DNA of 56,591 bases from an uncultured Spirochaetaceae bacterium. Lineage in GTDB: Bacteria; Spirochaetota; Spirochaetia; Sphaerochaetales; Sphaerochaetaceae. Under the pieces are notes generated by a model. The model had not been told where the DNA came from. It saw only the letters and a list, made by a program, of their open reading frames with translations, and searched no databases. The DNA is taken from assembly GCA_944388955.1 (NCBI GenBank), contig CALXKJ010000014.1, positions 1 through 56,591 of the forward strand. The letters run 5' to 3'. The position numbers and the translations under genes are program-made. Every line of letters starts with the position of its first letter. Position 1 is the first letter of the stretch. Below, one piece after another: positions 32,376-40,833 of the stretch.

Positions 32376-34177
32376 TGCGGAAGGCGTTTGTTTTCCTTCT
32401 CCTATGTCTTGCGCTTCTTCCTGTAGCGGCGGAGAATTTCAGGATTCTTGATTACTCTGTGGACATCAGCGTGGATAAGGCGAAAAGCCTTTTGGTGACA
32501 GAGTCGATTACCCTCGATTTCACCATACCATCGCATGGTTTCATAAGAGACATCGAATATAGATTCGGAAGCGTGAAGGCAGATATCTCAGAGGTGAATG
32601 CATCGGAGCCATTTCAGATGAATGACGATGGCTCTGAAGTGACACTTCGTTTCGGTACCTCTGATAAATTTATCAGCGGTGTGCATACGTATAGTTATCG
32701 TTACCGCTATACACTTCCCGCAGATGATTACAGTGACTATGATGAGCTTTATTACAACATTGTCTCTGCTAATGCCTGGCGCACTGATATGGATTGTGTC
32801 TCTTTCTCAATAACATTCCCATCACCGCTTTCAGAGGATAGAATCTGGGTGACATCAGGTAGGTATGGCTCCCAGAGCCTTCTTCCTTTCTCTTTGTCTG
32901 CTGATGGACTGACGGTAAGGGGCGAATATTCATCTCTTCCTGCGCTCTGTGCTATCACAGTAAGGGCGGAGATGGATGATGGCTATTTCTCTGAAGCCTC
33001 CAGACCAATTCCAATCTATATTTTCTCGATTGCTGTTTCTCTGCTGTCTTTCATCGCGGTACTTCTTGTCTGGTATCTTCGGGGACGAGATGAAAAGCCT
33101 GTCATATCACCTGAATTCTACCCGCCAGAAGAGTTCTCACCAATGGATGCAGCTTATATTCTTGATGGCTCCCTCTCTGACAGAGCGGTTTCCGCGATGC
33201 TCATATATTGGGCAGAGAAAGGATGCATGACAATTGAAGATAGAGGTAAAGATGATTTTTCATTCACGAGAATAGAATTTCCAGCAAGTGGCAATGAAGC
33301 GGAGGATTACCTCTTCTCATCATTCTTCTCTTCCGAGCATGTGGATATAGAGACTCTCAGGCGGACAGGCTTCTATATGCAAGCCGCTGAAGCTGGGAGA
33401 AAAGAGGGAATGCGCTTCACGGGCTCCAAGGCTCTGTATACACCATCTTCTGAGAAGCTTAGAAAACTTGTCTTACGCCTTATGATTATACCTGTAATCA
33501 TTCACGCGCTGCTTGCTTCTCTCGAGATGCCGGGTTTCTTCACTATATTCCTCCTTGTCCCATCATTCATGGCCTATATGGTCTCGATGCAGCTTGGAAA
33601 GCATATGGCTGCTGCGAATACAGTGAAAGAGAAGCTCAGAAGCACTGGCCCGTTGTTATTCTTTGTCGCATTCATCTTCGTCTTTATTCTCATTGCTCTT
33701 TCCCAGACTGGGCTTATGCCATTTGGGGCCGCAGTCGTGGATACAGCTATATTCCTTATTTCCCTTGTTCTCTCAATGATTGCCGCGGGGCATATCAATA
33801 GAATGACTGAATATGGGAGAAAGGCTGTGGAGAAAATCCTTGGATACCGTGAGTTCATAGATAAAGCGGAGAAAGACAAGATAAAAAGACTGTCTGAAGA
33901 GAATCCTGGGACATTCTATAAAACTCTTCCATATGCCATGGCTTTTGGTCTTGAGGAGAAGTGGACAGAGGCTTTCCGGGATATCTCAATAGAGCCTGTC
34001 TCCTGGTACACCGGGGATATCATGATGGCTGCGACATTCGGCAGAAGATGGCATTATGCATACTCCTCGCGGATCATGCCTCAGAATAATATGCCCCGTG
34101 GAGGTGCTGGAACATTCAGAGGTTCTTCAGGTCATGCAGGCGGTGGTTTCTCCGGAGGCGGCGGCTCATCATGGTAG
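32375..34177 (+). CDS. DUF2207 (YciQ-like) membrane protein
   Basis: A 600-aa envelope protein: Sec signal peptide (MRKAFVFLLLCLALLPVAA), an extracytoplasmic beta-rich DUF2207 domain (about 20-205: VTESITLDFTIPSHGFIRDIEYRFG), a membrane helix near 215-235, a cytoplasmic part with FYPPEEFSPMDAAYILDGSLSDRAVSAMLIYWAEKGC, two or more further helices around 365-470, and a C-terminal Gly/Ser tail GHAGGGFSGGGGSSW that is typical of the family. Function unknown; it co-occurs with LemA. It overlaps lemA by 1 base and the prenol-kinase-like gene by 7 bases. Confidence 0.88.
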   Translation: MRKAFVFLLLCLALLPVAAENFRILDYSVDISVDKAKSLLVTESITLDFTIPSHGFIRDIEYRFGSVKADISEVNASEPFQMNDDGSEVTLRFGTSDKFISGVHTYSYRYRYTLPADDYSDYDELYYNIVSANAWRTDMDCVSFSITFPSPLSEDRIWVTSGRYGSQSLLPFSLSADGLTVRGEYSSLPALCAITVRAEMDDGYFSEASRPIPIYIFSIAVSLLSFIAVLLVWYLRGRDEKPVISPEFYPPEEFSPMDAAYILDGSLSDRAVSAMLIYWAEKGCMTIEDRGKDDFSFTRIEFPASGNEAEDYLFSSFFSSEHVDIETLRRTGFYMQAAEAGRKEGMRFTGSKALYTPSSEKLRKLVLRLMIIPVIIHALLASLEMPGFFTIFLLVPSFMAYMVSMQLGKHMAAANTVKEKLRSTGPLLFFVAFIFVFILIALSQTGLMPFGAAVVDTAIFLISLVLSMIAAGHINRMTEYGRKAVEKILGYREFIDKAEKDKIKRLSEENPGTFYKTLPYAMAFGLEEKWTEAFRDISIEPVSWYTGDIMMAATFGRRWHYAYSSRIMPQNNMPRGGAGTFRGSSGHAGGGFSGGGGSSW

Positions 34178-34785
34178 AGGATGTTCTCTGGATTATCTTT
34201 TCCGCTCTCTATGTGCTTTTCATACTTGCCGTGGCATGTTTTCTCGTAAAGTACCATAAGATTGGGAATGAGAGCGCCAGGAAGCTTGTTCATGCATCTG
34301 TCTCCCTGTGGGTTTTTGTCATGGTTTATGGAATGAATAGCTTATGGGCGCGGATTGCTGGGCCTTTGGCCTTTATTTTCATAAACGCATTCCTCTGGAA
34401 AAGGAAGGGCAATGCCGAGCATGGTGGCATGAATGGCCTTATATGTTTTCCTTTCTCGCTTCTTCTGCTTTCCATTCTTTATTCAGCGGAAGTCATAAAA
34501 GCTGGGACAGCTGTTTCTTCAATGCTTGTTATGGGCTTTGGGGATAGTATTGCGGCCTTAGTGGGGATGAAATACGGTAAGCACAAGCTTTTCGATAAAA
34601 GCGCAGAGGGCTCTTCTGCAATGTTGATTGTCTCTCTTCTTGTCCTATTCCTCTTCTCAGGGAAAGAATGGTATATGGTTATTTCGGTTGCGGTGGCAGC
34701 GGCTTTTGCTGAGGCTGTATCATCAAAAGGCTGGGATAACCTTATCGTGCCGCTTATTACCGCGGTGCTTCTGGAGCTGCTATGA
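34171..34785 (+). CDS. VTE5/DGK1/SEC59-type prenol or lipid kinase
   Basis: Polytopic membrane protein, 204 aa, of the CTP-dependent phytol/dolichol/diacylglycerol kinase superfamily. Family marks: NESARKLVHASVSLWVF (conserved RK-x-xH after TM1) and GFGDSIAALVGMKYGKHKL-x4-KSAEGSSAM, matching GD-x-xA-x-xG-x-x-G-K-KS-x-EG. In plants VTE5 makes phytyl phosphate; yeast Dgk1 and Sec59 act on diacylglycerol and dolichol. The substrate here is unknown. The immediate neighbour (ATGA overlap) is a DUF92 protein, the family of VTE6, which adds the second phosphate in plants, so a two-step prenol-to-prenyl-diphosphate pathway is plausible. Confidence 0.8.
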   Translation: MVEDVLWIIFSALYVLFILAVACFLVKYHKIGNESARKLVHASVSLWVFVMVYGMNSLWARIAGPLAFIFINAFLWKRKGNAEHGGMNGLICFPFSLLLLSILYSAEVIKAGTAVSSMLVMGFGDSIAALVGMKYGKHKLFDKSAEGSSAMLIVSLLVLFLFSGKEWYMVISVAVAAAFAEAVSSKGWDNLIVPLITAVLLELL

Positions 34786-35609
34786 GATCCTGGACAGACA
34801 TTCTCGATGAGCGATTGCTATCGCTTCCTCCATATATAAGACTTGCGATCATACTTCTAGCGCTTGGTGTCATGGCATTCATTTCATGGAAGAAGAAATT
34901 CCTCACATTGTCTGGGATTATAATGGCAATCGTTATTGGAATGGTTGTCTTCTATATAGGCGGGGTATCATGCTTTGTGATGCTTCTTTTCTTCTTTGTT
35001 TCTTCTTCGGTTATCGAGAAGCTTGTACGCAATGATGACAGGATAGGGAAAAAAGGCGGAAGACGGGACATGGCACAAGTCGCGGCAAATGGTGTTCCCG
35101 CGGCCTTGATGCTCATATTGTCCCGAGTGTCACCATTTCCTTTAGAAGCATTGATTGCATTCGCCGCGGCTATTGCAGAAGCCGAAGCAGATACGATGGC
35201 AAGCGAAATCGGGATGCTCAGCCATAAAGATCCTGTATCAATCATAACATTCACGAAAGTACCGAAAGGGCTTTCTGGTGGAGTGACGGTATTAGGTACA
35301 ATAGCCTCTCTTGTCGCATCGTCAGTCATGGCATTGCTTTTCATGGGCACAGCAGGATGCCTTTTATCTGAGGCTGTCATAATAGCGGCATCTGGATTGC
35401 TTGGCGCGCTTTTTGATTCATTTCTTGGCGCGACCGTTCAGGTGCATTATCGTGACAAGACAGGAGCCCTGACTGAAAGACCCTATGATGGCGAAGGAAA
35501 CAGGAATGAAAGAGCACGTGGCATGAAGTGGATTGATAACGATGCAGTCAATTTTCTTTCTGGTCTATTCTCTGCTTCTATTGCGTTATCGCTGATGCTG
35601 ATTAGATGA
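34782..35609 (+). CDS. DUF92 membrane protein (VTE6-like, putative prenyl-phosphate kinase)
   Basis: Polytopic protein, 275 aa, of the DUF92/TMEM19 family. Signature regions: GKKGGRRDMAQVAANGVPAALM, AAIAEAEADTMASEIGMLS (usually ADTxASEIG), FTKVPKGLSGGVTVLGTIASL (usually GxxGGVSxxGT) and GLLGALFDSFLGATVQ (usually DSLLGA). Arabidopsis VTE6 of this family is a phytyl-phosphate kinase; bacterial members are mostly uncharacterised. It overlaps the VTE5-like gene by 4 bases and ends the lemA operon. Function is inferred from the pairing. Confidence 0.78.
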   Translation: MRSWTDILDERLLSLPPYIRLAIILLALGVMAFISWKKKFLTLSGIIMAIVIGMVVFYIGGVSCFVMLLFFFVSSSVIEKLVRNDDRIGKKGGRRDMAQVAANGVPAALMLILSRVSPFPLEALIAFAAAIAEAEADTMASEIGMLSHKDPVSIITFTKVPKGLSGGVTVLGTIASLVASSVMALLFMGTAGCLLSEAVIIAASGLLGALFDSFLGATVQVHYRDKTGALTERPYDGEGNRNERARGMKWIDNDAVNFLSGLFSASIALSLMLIR

Positions 35610-35692
35610 ATGATTGCATTCTTATCATTTCAGATGATTCTGCTGATTGCTCTGTATTTTCATTATCTGCGTGCCATAGAGTAAGAAAATTA

Positions 35693-35712
35693 TGTTGAAA
35701 AACTTTTCAACA
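35693..35712. other. Nine-bp inverted repeat in the groEL upstream region
   Basis: TGTTGAAAAACTTTTCAACA is palindromic except for its central AC. It lies in the 390-base gap 35610-35999, 98 bases after the DUF92 stop and about 300 bases before groEL. It could be a weak terminator or an operator. The rest of the gap (35713-35919) shows no recognisable gene. Confidence 0.4.
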
Positions 35713-35919
35713 AAACCCAAACCGGAATGTGTTAACCGCTTTTCTGAGTAGGCATACAGCTTTCTGTGATATGTGTACATCCATTCTATCAAGCAGAGTG
35801 GAGATATTCTGAATGATTATGTCCTTAAAGTTGCCACTCCAGCTCAGGGATTTCACGCATTGCTTTAGATTTTTCTCGGTAATCTGCATGTGCATATCTG
35901 CAAATTGGCTCTACCCACC

Positions 35920-35948
35920 TTGCCGCTTTTGCAGTTTGTTTATATCTT
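35920..35948 (+). promoter_or_regulatory. Putative groEL promoter
   Basis: TTGCCG (35920-35925), 17-bp spacer, TATCTT (35943-35948). The same TATCTT -10 is seen for the thrS and rRNA-like promoters in this window. No CIRCE element (TTAGCACTC/GAGTGCTAA) is present anywhere in the gap. Confidence 0.5.
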
Positions 35949-35999
35949 AACGTTTGGCAGTTATCTGCTTTCAATAATGAATAAGGAGAGAATATAGAT

Positions 36000-37631
36000 A
36001 TGGCAAAGCAGCTTCAGTTCAATGAAGAGGCAAGGAAGTCTCTTGTAAATGGTGTAGAGAAGATTTCCAAGGCTGTAATGACAACTCTTGGACCAAAGGG
36101 AAGGCTCGTTCTTCTTGATAAGAAATACGGTGCGCCTACCGTAACGAAGGACGGTGTCTCAGTAGCACGTGAAATCGAGCTTGAGGATCCGTTTGAGAAC
36201 ATGGGCGCTCAGCTTCTTAAGGAAGTCGCAGCAAAGACAAACGATGTGGCAGGCGACGGAACAACAACTGCAACGGTCCTTGCATGGTCAATTACCAAGG
36301 AAGGAATGAAGAGCGTTGCCGCTGGTGTAAGCCCGATGGGAATCAAGAAGGGTATCGACAAGGCTGTTGAGGATGCGGTGAGCGTCATCAAGAAAGAAGC
36401 TAAGATGATCCAGGACAAGGAAGAGATTGCCCAGGTTGCTTCTATTTCCGCTAACAACGACAGGACTATCGGTGATGAGATTGCCAATGCTATGGACAAA
36501 GTTGGCAAAGATGGAGTTATCACAGTAGAGGAGTCCAAGACAATCGAGACAACAGTTGATTTTGTTGAAGGCATGCAGTTCGACCGTGGTTATCTCTCAG
36601 CATATTTCTGCAATAACAGAGACACTATGACAGCTGTCCTTGATAACCCATACATCCTTATCTATGACAAGAAGATTTCAGCAATGAAAGATCTTCTTCC
36701 GCTTCTTGAGAAAGTCGCGCAGTCAGGTAAGCCGCTTCTTATCATCGCAGAGGATGTTGATGGCGAAGCTCTTGCAACACTTGTTCTCAATGCAGTGCGT
36801 GGAACACTCAATGTCGTAGCTGTTAAGGCTCCTGGTTTCGGTGACAGAAGAAAGGCAATGCTTGAGGATATCGCAATCCTTACAGGCGGACAGGTTATCA
36901 CGGAAGAGCTTGGAATGAAGCTTGAGAATGCTGATATCACAATGCTTGGAAAGGCAAAGAGCGTGAAGGTCGAGAAGGAGAACACGACAATCATCAATGG
37001 TGCTGGTTCTACAGACGCTATCCGTGACAGGATTGCTCAGATCAAGATGCAGATTGAGGATTGCACATCTGACTACGACAGAGAGAAGCTCCAGGAGAGA
37101 CTTGCTAAGCTTGCTGGCGGTGTTGCAGTTGTCAATGTCGGTGCAGCAACAGAAGTTGAGCTCAAGGAGAAGAAGCACAGAGTTGAGGATGCTCTCAGCG
37201 CAACACGTGCTGCTATCGAAGAGGGTGTTATTCCTGGCGGTGGTGTAGCTCTTGTTCAGGCTGTGAATGAGCTTTCCAAGAATGATATCTCTGCTCTTAC
37301 AGAGGAAGAGAAGGTCGGTTACAAGATTGTTATCCGTGCTCTTGAGGAGCCTATCAGACAGATTGCAGAGAATGCAGGTGTCGATGGATCCATCATTGCT
37401 GATAAGTGTAAGAACGAGAAGAAGGGTGTCGGTTTCGATGCTAATGCTATGAAGTGGGTCAACATGGTCGAGAGCGGAATCATCGATCCTGTAAAGGTTA
37501 CACGCTCTGCTCTGCAGAATGCGGCATCGATTGCTTCCCTGATTCTTACGACAGAGTGCGCTGTAACAGATATCCCAGCTCCAGAGCCGGCAGCTCCTGC
37601 AGGCCAGGGCATGGGCGGCGGAATGATGTGA
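36000..37631 (+). CDS. groEL: Chaperonin GroEL
   Basis: 60-kDa chaperonin, 543 aa, full length, cytoplasmic double ring. Conserved parts: [31 protein letters not shown], the ATP-binding [15 protein letters not shown] with catalytic Asp, and GGGVALVQA in the C-terminal equatorial domain. It ends with the disordered GGM tail (GQGMGGGMM). AAGGAG precedes ATG 36000. No groES lies nearby, so the co-chaperonin must be encoded elsewhere. Codon use is strongly biased, as expected for a highly expressed protein. It is followed immediately by a strong terminator. Confidence 0.98.
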   Translation: MAKQLQFNEEARKSLVNGVEKISKAVMTTLGPKGRLVLLDKKYGAPTVTKDGVSVAREIELEDPFENMGAQLLKEVAAKTNDVAGDGTTTATVLAWSITKEGMKSVAAGVSPMGIKKGIDKAVEDAVSVIKKEAKMIQDKEEIAQVASISANNDRTIGDEIANAMDKVGKDGVITVEESKTIETTVDFVEGMQFDRGYLSAYFCNNRDTMTAVLDNPYILIYDKKISAMKDLLPLLEKVAQSGKPLLIIAEDVDGEALATLVLNAVRGTLNVVAVKAPGFGDRRKAMLEDIAILTGGQVITEELGMKLENADITMLGKAKSVKVEKENTTIINGAGSTDAIRDRIAQIKMQIEDCTSDYDREKLQERLAKLAGGVAVVNVGAATEVELKEKKHRVEDALSATRAAIEEGVIPGGGVALVQAVNELSKNDISALTEEEKVGYKIVIRALEEPIRQIAENAGVDGSIIADKCKNEKKGVGFDANAMKWVNMVESGIIDPVKVTRSALQNAASIASLILTTECAVTDIPAPEPAAPAGQGMGGGMM

Positions 37632-37635
37632 TTTC

Positions 37636-37666
37636 GAGAGCGGCAGGCAACTGCCGCTTTCTTTTT
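37636..37666 (+). terminator. Rho-independent terminator of groEL
   Basis: AGCGGCAG and CTGCCGCT around a GCAA tetraloop, extended by GAG/TTC with one G-U, then TTTTT. Confidence 0.9.
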
Positions 37667-37671
37667 GCCTC

Positions 37672-38151
37672 ATGATTATCAGGAAAATTGTTGATAATGA
37701 TATCACTGCAGCTGTGGCAATCTGGAATGAGATTGTGAGAGAAGGCAATGCTTTCCCTCAGGACTGGGAGTTATCCGAAGAAGAGGCTTCCGGTTTCTTC
37801 TCATCTCAGAGTTTCACTGCTGTCGCATGCGAGGATGACAAGATTGCCGGACTCTATATTCTTCATCCGAATAATGTCGGAAGATGCTCGCATATTGCAA
37901 ATGCAAGCTATGCTGTCTCTTCTTTATTCCGTGGAAAGGGAATAGGAAGAAAACTTGTTGAGCATTCGCTTGAAACAGCTGCTGCACTTGGATTCAGGAT
38001 TCTCCAGTTCAATGCTGTCGTCGCTACCAACACTGCGGCAAGAAAGCTTTACGAGAGCCTTGGATTCATGCCGCTTGGTACAATCCCTGGTGGTTTCAGA
38101 ATGGATGATGGACACTATGAGGACATAGTGCCGTACATACATGTTCTTTAG
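37672..38151 (+). CDS. GNAT-family N-acetyltransferase
   Basis: Acetyl-CoA-dependent GNAT enzyme, 159 aa. N-terminus MIIRKIVDNDITAAVAIWNEIVREG and acetyl-CoA loop VSSLFRGKGIGRKLVEHSLETA (R/Q-x-x-G-x-G/A motif) near residues 82-95, followed by NTAARKLYESLGF, typical of the phosphinothricin/amino-acid acetyltransferase subgroup. The substrate is unknown. The start follows the groEL terminator by only 5 bases and no ribosome-binding site is visible, so expression probably depends on read-through. Confidence 0.85.
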   Translation: MIIRKIVDNDITAAVAIWNEIVREGNAFPQDWELSEEEASGFFSSQSFTAVACEDDKIAGLYILHPNNVGRCSHIANASYAVSSLFRGKGIGRKLVEHSLETAAALGFRILQFNAVVATNTAARKLYESLGFMPLGTIPGGFRMDDGHYEDIVPYIHVL

Positions 38152-38153
38152 GT

Positions 38154-39464
38154 CTACCTGCTATCGTAATCATCATTCGATTTATCGTTGCTGCCTTTGA
38201 TTGTCAGCCTAACGTTCTTCATCTCCTGATTCTTCACCGCGTTGATGATCCCGAATTCATCTGCTGTGATTGTCAGATTCTCCATAACAAGATTCTGGAT
38301 CGGCTGATGCTCATAGCCTTCGATGTTGAAGGCTCTGCTTCTGCCTGTGTAATCAGGGGTAAGGGACGCTGTGATGTTTTTAAGATACACATTCTCTACA
38401 AGTGTATCTGGGATATCATCAGGAAGCTCTTCGGTGAGTTTCTTCCAGTGCTCCGGTATCTCCTTCAGCCTGTATTCCTCAGGAAGCCGGCATATGGAGT
38501 AGCCCCTGTTCCAGTCAAGGCAGATGTGGACAGGGTAGCGTACGTTTATCATCTTCAGATCAGAGACAACGATATTCCTGATGTAGCCACGCCTTGGATG
38601 AGATGACTTGATCCTGAATCCACAGTCGGTATTCTCAAAATTGAGATTCCTGATGAAGATGTCGTGTACACCACCAGATATCTCGCTTCCGATTGTCACC
38701 CCGAAGCCCGAGAGGATTCTGCAATTCTCGACCGTTACATGGTGGCAAGGCCTTCCAATGCGGTAGCCATCTGCATCGCGTCCGGATTTGATGCATATTG
38801 AGTCATCATTCGTGTTCGTGACGCAGTTTCTCACAATGACATCTGAGGATGAATCGATATCAATGCCATCGGTGCTTGGACCATGTTTGTCTCCTGCATT
38901 GATGAATACGCCATCTATAACGATATGCTCGGAGTAGAGAACATGGAGATTCCAGAATCCTGGCTCTGAGGAAATAATATCCTTGATTTCCACGTTCTTT
39001 GAATTCATGACCACTATATTTCTCAGTCGTCTGCAGTCATAATCAGCAGCCCATCTGAGGCCTTTCACGTCATATTCACCCCTGTATCCGGATTTTTCGT
39101 CCTCTCCCCAGTATTTATTCCACCAATAGCGCCCCTGTCCGGAGACTGTTCCGTGCCCTGATATCCTGACATTCTCCGCATCGTTTACATTGAGTATTCC
39201 AGGATACGCCTTCATTTCTATACCAGCTATACGTGTATCGATTACAGGGTATTCCTTCTCGTCTGTAGTCCCGATGAGCTCCGCACCTTCTTCAAAGACA
39301 ACATTCATATTGCTTCTGATGAAGATTGAGGCTGTAAGGTATTTTCCTTTTGTGATGATAAGCGTTGCTTTATCTTCATAAGCTTTATCTATCATTTGCT
39401 GAAGCTCTTTCGTGACAAGAGTCTTCCCATCAGCTTTTACTGCATCTGTTCTGTATTCATTCAT
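38154..39464 (-). CDS. GH28 polygalacturonase-family protein, intracellular, catalytic-region His replaced
   Basis: Right-handed beta-helix glycoside hydrolase family 28, 436 aa, without signal peptide, so probably acting on imported oligo-uronides. Motifs in order: STDGIDID (TDG 198-200 with Asp202), NTNDDSICIKSG (Asp220, Asp221), SGFGVTIGSE (253-255 GFG) and FRIKSS (RIK 284-286). The usual GHG triad reads GFG; Phe254 (codon TTC) replaces the conserved His. The three carboxylates and RIK remain, so a changed specificity or mechanism is possible. No Shine-Dalgarno sequence: an extended -10 (TGC-TATGCT) ends 6 nt before the ATG. Stands alone, convergent with the GNAT gene. Confidence 0.88.
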   Translation of the reverse strand: MNEYRTDAVKADGKTLVTKELQQMIDKAYEDKATLIITKGKYLTASIFIRSNMNVVFEEGAELIGTTDEKEYPVIDTRIAGIEMKAYPGILNVNDAENVRISGHGTVSGQGRYWWNKYWGEDEKSGYRGEYDVKGLRWAADYDCRRLRNIVVMNSKNVEIKDIISSEPGFWNLHVLYSEHIVIDGVFINAGDKHGPSTDGIDIDSSSDVIVRNCVTNTNDDSICIKSGRDADGYRIGRPCHHVTVENCRILSGFGVTIGSEISGGVHDIFIRNLNFENTDCGFRIKSSHPRRGYIRNIVVSDLKMINVRYPVHICLDWNRGYSICRLPEEYRLKEIPEHWKKLTEELPDDIPDTLVENVYLKNITASLTPDYTGRSRAFNIEGYEHQPIQNLVMENLTITADEFGIINAVKNQEMKNVRLTIKGSNDKSNDDYDSR

Positions 39465-39470
39465 AGCAGA

Positions 39471-39479
39471 AGCATAGCA
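39471..39479 (-). promoter_or_regulatory. Extended -10 promoter of the GH28 gene
   Basis: On the minus strand TGC-TATGCT, then six bases (TCTGCT), then the ATG at 39464. Same layout as in front of the NCS2 permease and the third DUF4143 ATPase. Confidence 0.45.
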
Positions 39480-39563
39480 TCTGAATTGTGGTTATGCACG
39501 CAGAAAAGACATAATCATGGATGTATATTGATGCCATTACTGGATAGACTCCAATTTATTTTC

Positions 39564-39601
39564 TTACGGAGATATGGAGTTCTGAGTAGCAATCTCCGTA
39601 A
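39564..39601. promoter_or_regulatory. Perfect 10-bp inverted repeat upstream of the third DUF4143 ATPase
   Basis: TTACGGAGAT (39564-39573) and ATCTCCGTAA (39592-39601) are exact reverse complements with an 18-nt centre. The right arm covers the place of a -35 element for the -10 at 39610, suggesting an operator. Confidence 0.5.
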
Positions 39602-39606
39602 AACAA

Positions 39607-39615
39607 TGATATCCT
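39607..39615 (+). promoter_or_regulatory. Extended -10 of the third DUF4143 ATPase
   Basis: TGA-TATCCT followed by six bases (TGATTT) and ATG 39622. No ribosome-binding site; likely leaderless. Confidence 0.45.
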
Positions 39616-39621
39616 TGATTT

Positions 39622-40809
39622 ATGATCAAGCGACTGATAGAAAAACAGATAATCCAGTCGATGAAGGATTTTCCTTCCGTCACGATTTACGGACCACGTC
39701 AGTGCGGGAAGACGACGACGGCCAGAAATCTCTTTCCTGATTTCAGCTATGCGAATCTTGAAGATATGAATGTACGGCGTCTTGCATTTGATGACCCAGA
39801 AGGCTTTTTCGCGCGTTTCCCTGAGCCTGTCATAATCGATGAGATTCAGCGGGTACCTGAATTGATATCTGCTGTTCAGATCCGTATTGATAAGACAGGC
39901 AAGAAAGGGCAGTACGTCCTTACAGGAAGCCAGCAGATAGCATTGAAAGCCGCAGTTTCCCAATCGCTTGCCGGAAGGACAGCGGTACTCAACATGCTCC
40001 CCCTTTCTGTTAAGGAGCTTGTGAAAGAAGGCATCGTCCTTGATAGAGATACCCAGCTATTAGCGGGGAATATGCCATATCTATACGCTAATAAAGGGAT
40101 TTCGCCTTCAGAGTATTACAAAAGCTACATAGAGACTTATCTTGGGCGCGATATCGCGATGCAGAATCAGGTGCATGATATGATGTCATTCGAGAGAATG
40201 CTGCATCTGCTTGCTTCCAGAGTGGGGCAACTGCTTAATGAATCATCACTTGCATCTGATACGGGCATAAGCACGAAGGTTATCAAGGGTTGGCTATCCA
40301 TACTTGAAGCTACACATATAATCTATTTCCTGAAGCCATGGTATTCATCGAGGACAAACCAGGAAGTGAAGACGCCTAAGATTTATTTCTGTGATACAGG
40401 AATAGCCGCGTACCTTCTTGGTATTGAGACTCCAGCTCAGATGAACCGGGATCCTCTTATGGGTCAGCTTTTTGAGAACATGATCATCATGGAAGCCTTG
40501 AAGGCTGAGTATGACAATAATACTATCGACAGCCTGTTTTTCTTCCGTAACAGCAATGGCGTTGAAGTGGATCTCATGCATAGAAGACCAGAGGGAATGA
40601 ATATAGCTGAAGTTAAGTCCTCAATGAGCATTAGCAAGGATTTCCTGAAAGGCATTGATTATTACAGGAATAAATTCGGTGCAGCTTCCAGCAATGTCAT
40701 TTATGCGGGTGAAAGCTGTCCTGAATATCTTGGAAGCGGCTTTGTGAATTTCCACGAAGCATATGATCTTTTTGTCCCCAAGACGCAGAGATTCAGGTTG
40801 GATATATAA
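39622..40809 (+). CDS. DUF4143-type AAA ATPase (third copy)
   Basis: AAA_14/DUF4143 ATPase, 395 aa. Walker A GPRQCGKTTTARNLF near residue 24, Walker B EPVIIDEIQRVPEL, sensor segment GQYVLTGSQQIALK. The middle part (YKSYIETYLGRDIAMQ, LASRVGQLLNESSLASDTGISTKVIKGWLSILEATHI) is the conserved family region with a winged-helix-like module. The C-terminus has NGVEVDLMHRRPEGMNIAEVKSS, a D-x(n)-ExK arrangement. It is the most canonical of the three copies here. Start at ATG 39622, no Shine-Dalgarno sequence. It is followed by a decayed RhuM gene. Function unknown. Confidence 0.88.
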   Translation: MIKRLIEKQIIQSMKDFPSVTIYGPRQCGKTTTARNLFPDFSYANLEDMNVRRLAFDDPEGFFARFPEPVIIDEIQRVPELISAVQIRIDKTGKKGQYVLTGSQQIALKAAVSQSLAGRTAVLNMLPLSVKELVKEGIVLDRDTQLLAGNMPYLYANKGISPSEYYKSYIETYLGRDIAMQNQVHDMMSFERMLHLLASRVGQLLNESSLASDTGISTKVIKGWLSILEATHIIYFLKPWYSSRTNQEVKTPKIYFCDTGIAAYLLGIETPAQMNRDPLMGQLFENMIIMEALKAEYDNNTIDSLFFFRNSNGVEVDLMHRRPEGMNIAEVKSSMSISKDFLKGIDYYRNKFGAASSNVIYAGESCPEYLGSGFVNFHEAYDLFVPKTQRFRLDI

Positions 40810-40833
40810 TGACTGGAGTCATGGGATTGGAAA

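Noticed and set aside
35707-35895. A 62-codon open frame on the minus strand in the groEL upstream gap
   Set aside because: No ribosome-binding site, no recognisable family, unusual composition (Cys-rich end), and its stop falls inside a palindrome. Probably chance.
35610-35999. CIRCE/HrcA operator before groEL
   Set aside because: No TTAGCACTC or GAGTGCTAA half site is present; the only palindrome has a different sequence and a 2-nt rather than 9-nt centre.
36723-37748. A 341-codon open frame antisense to groEL
   Set aside because: It lies opposite a gene with unmistakable GroEL sequence; its Ser/Leu/Cys-rich translation is the usual product of reading the reverse strand of a codon-biased gene.
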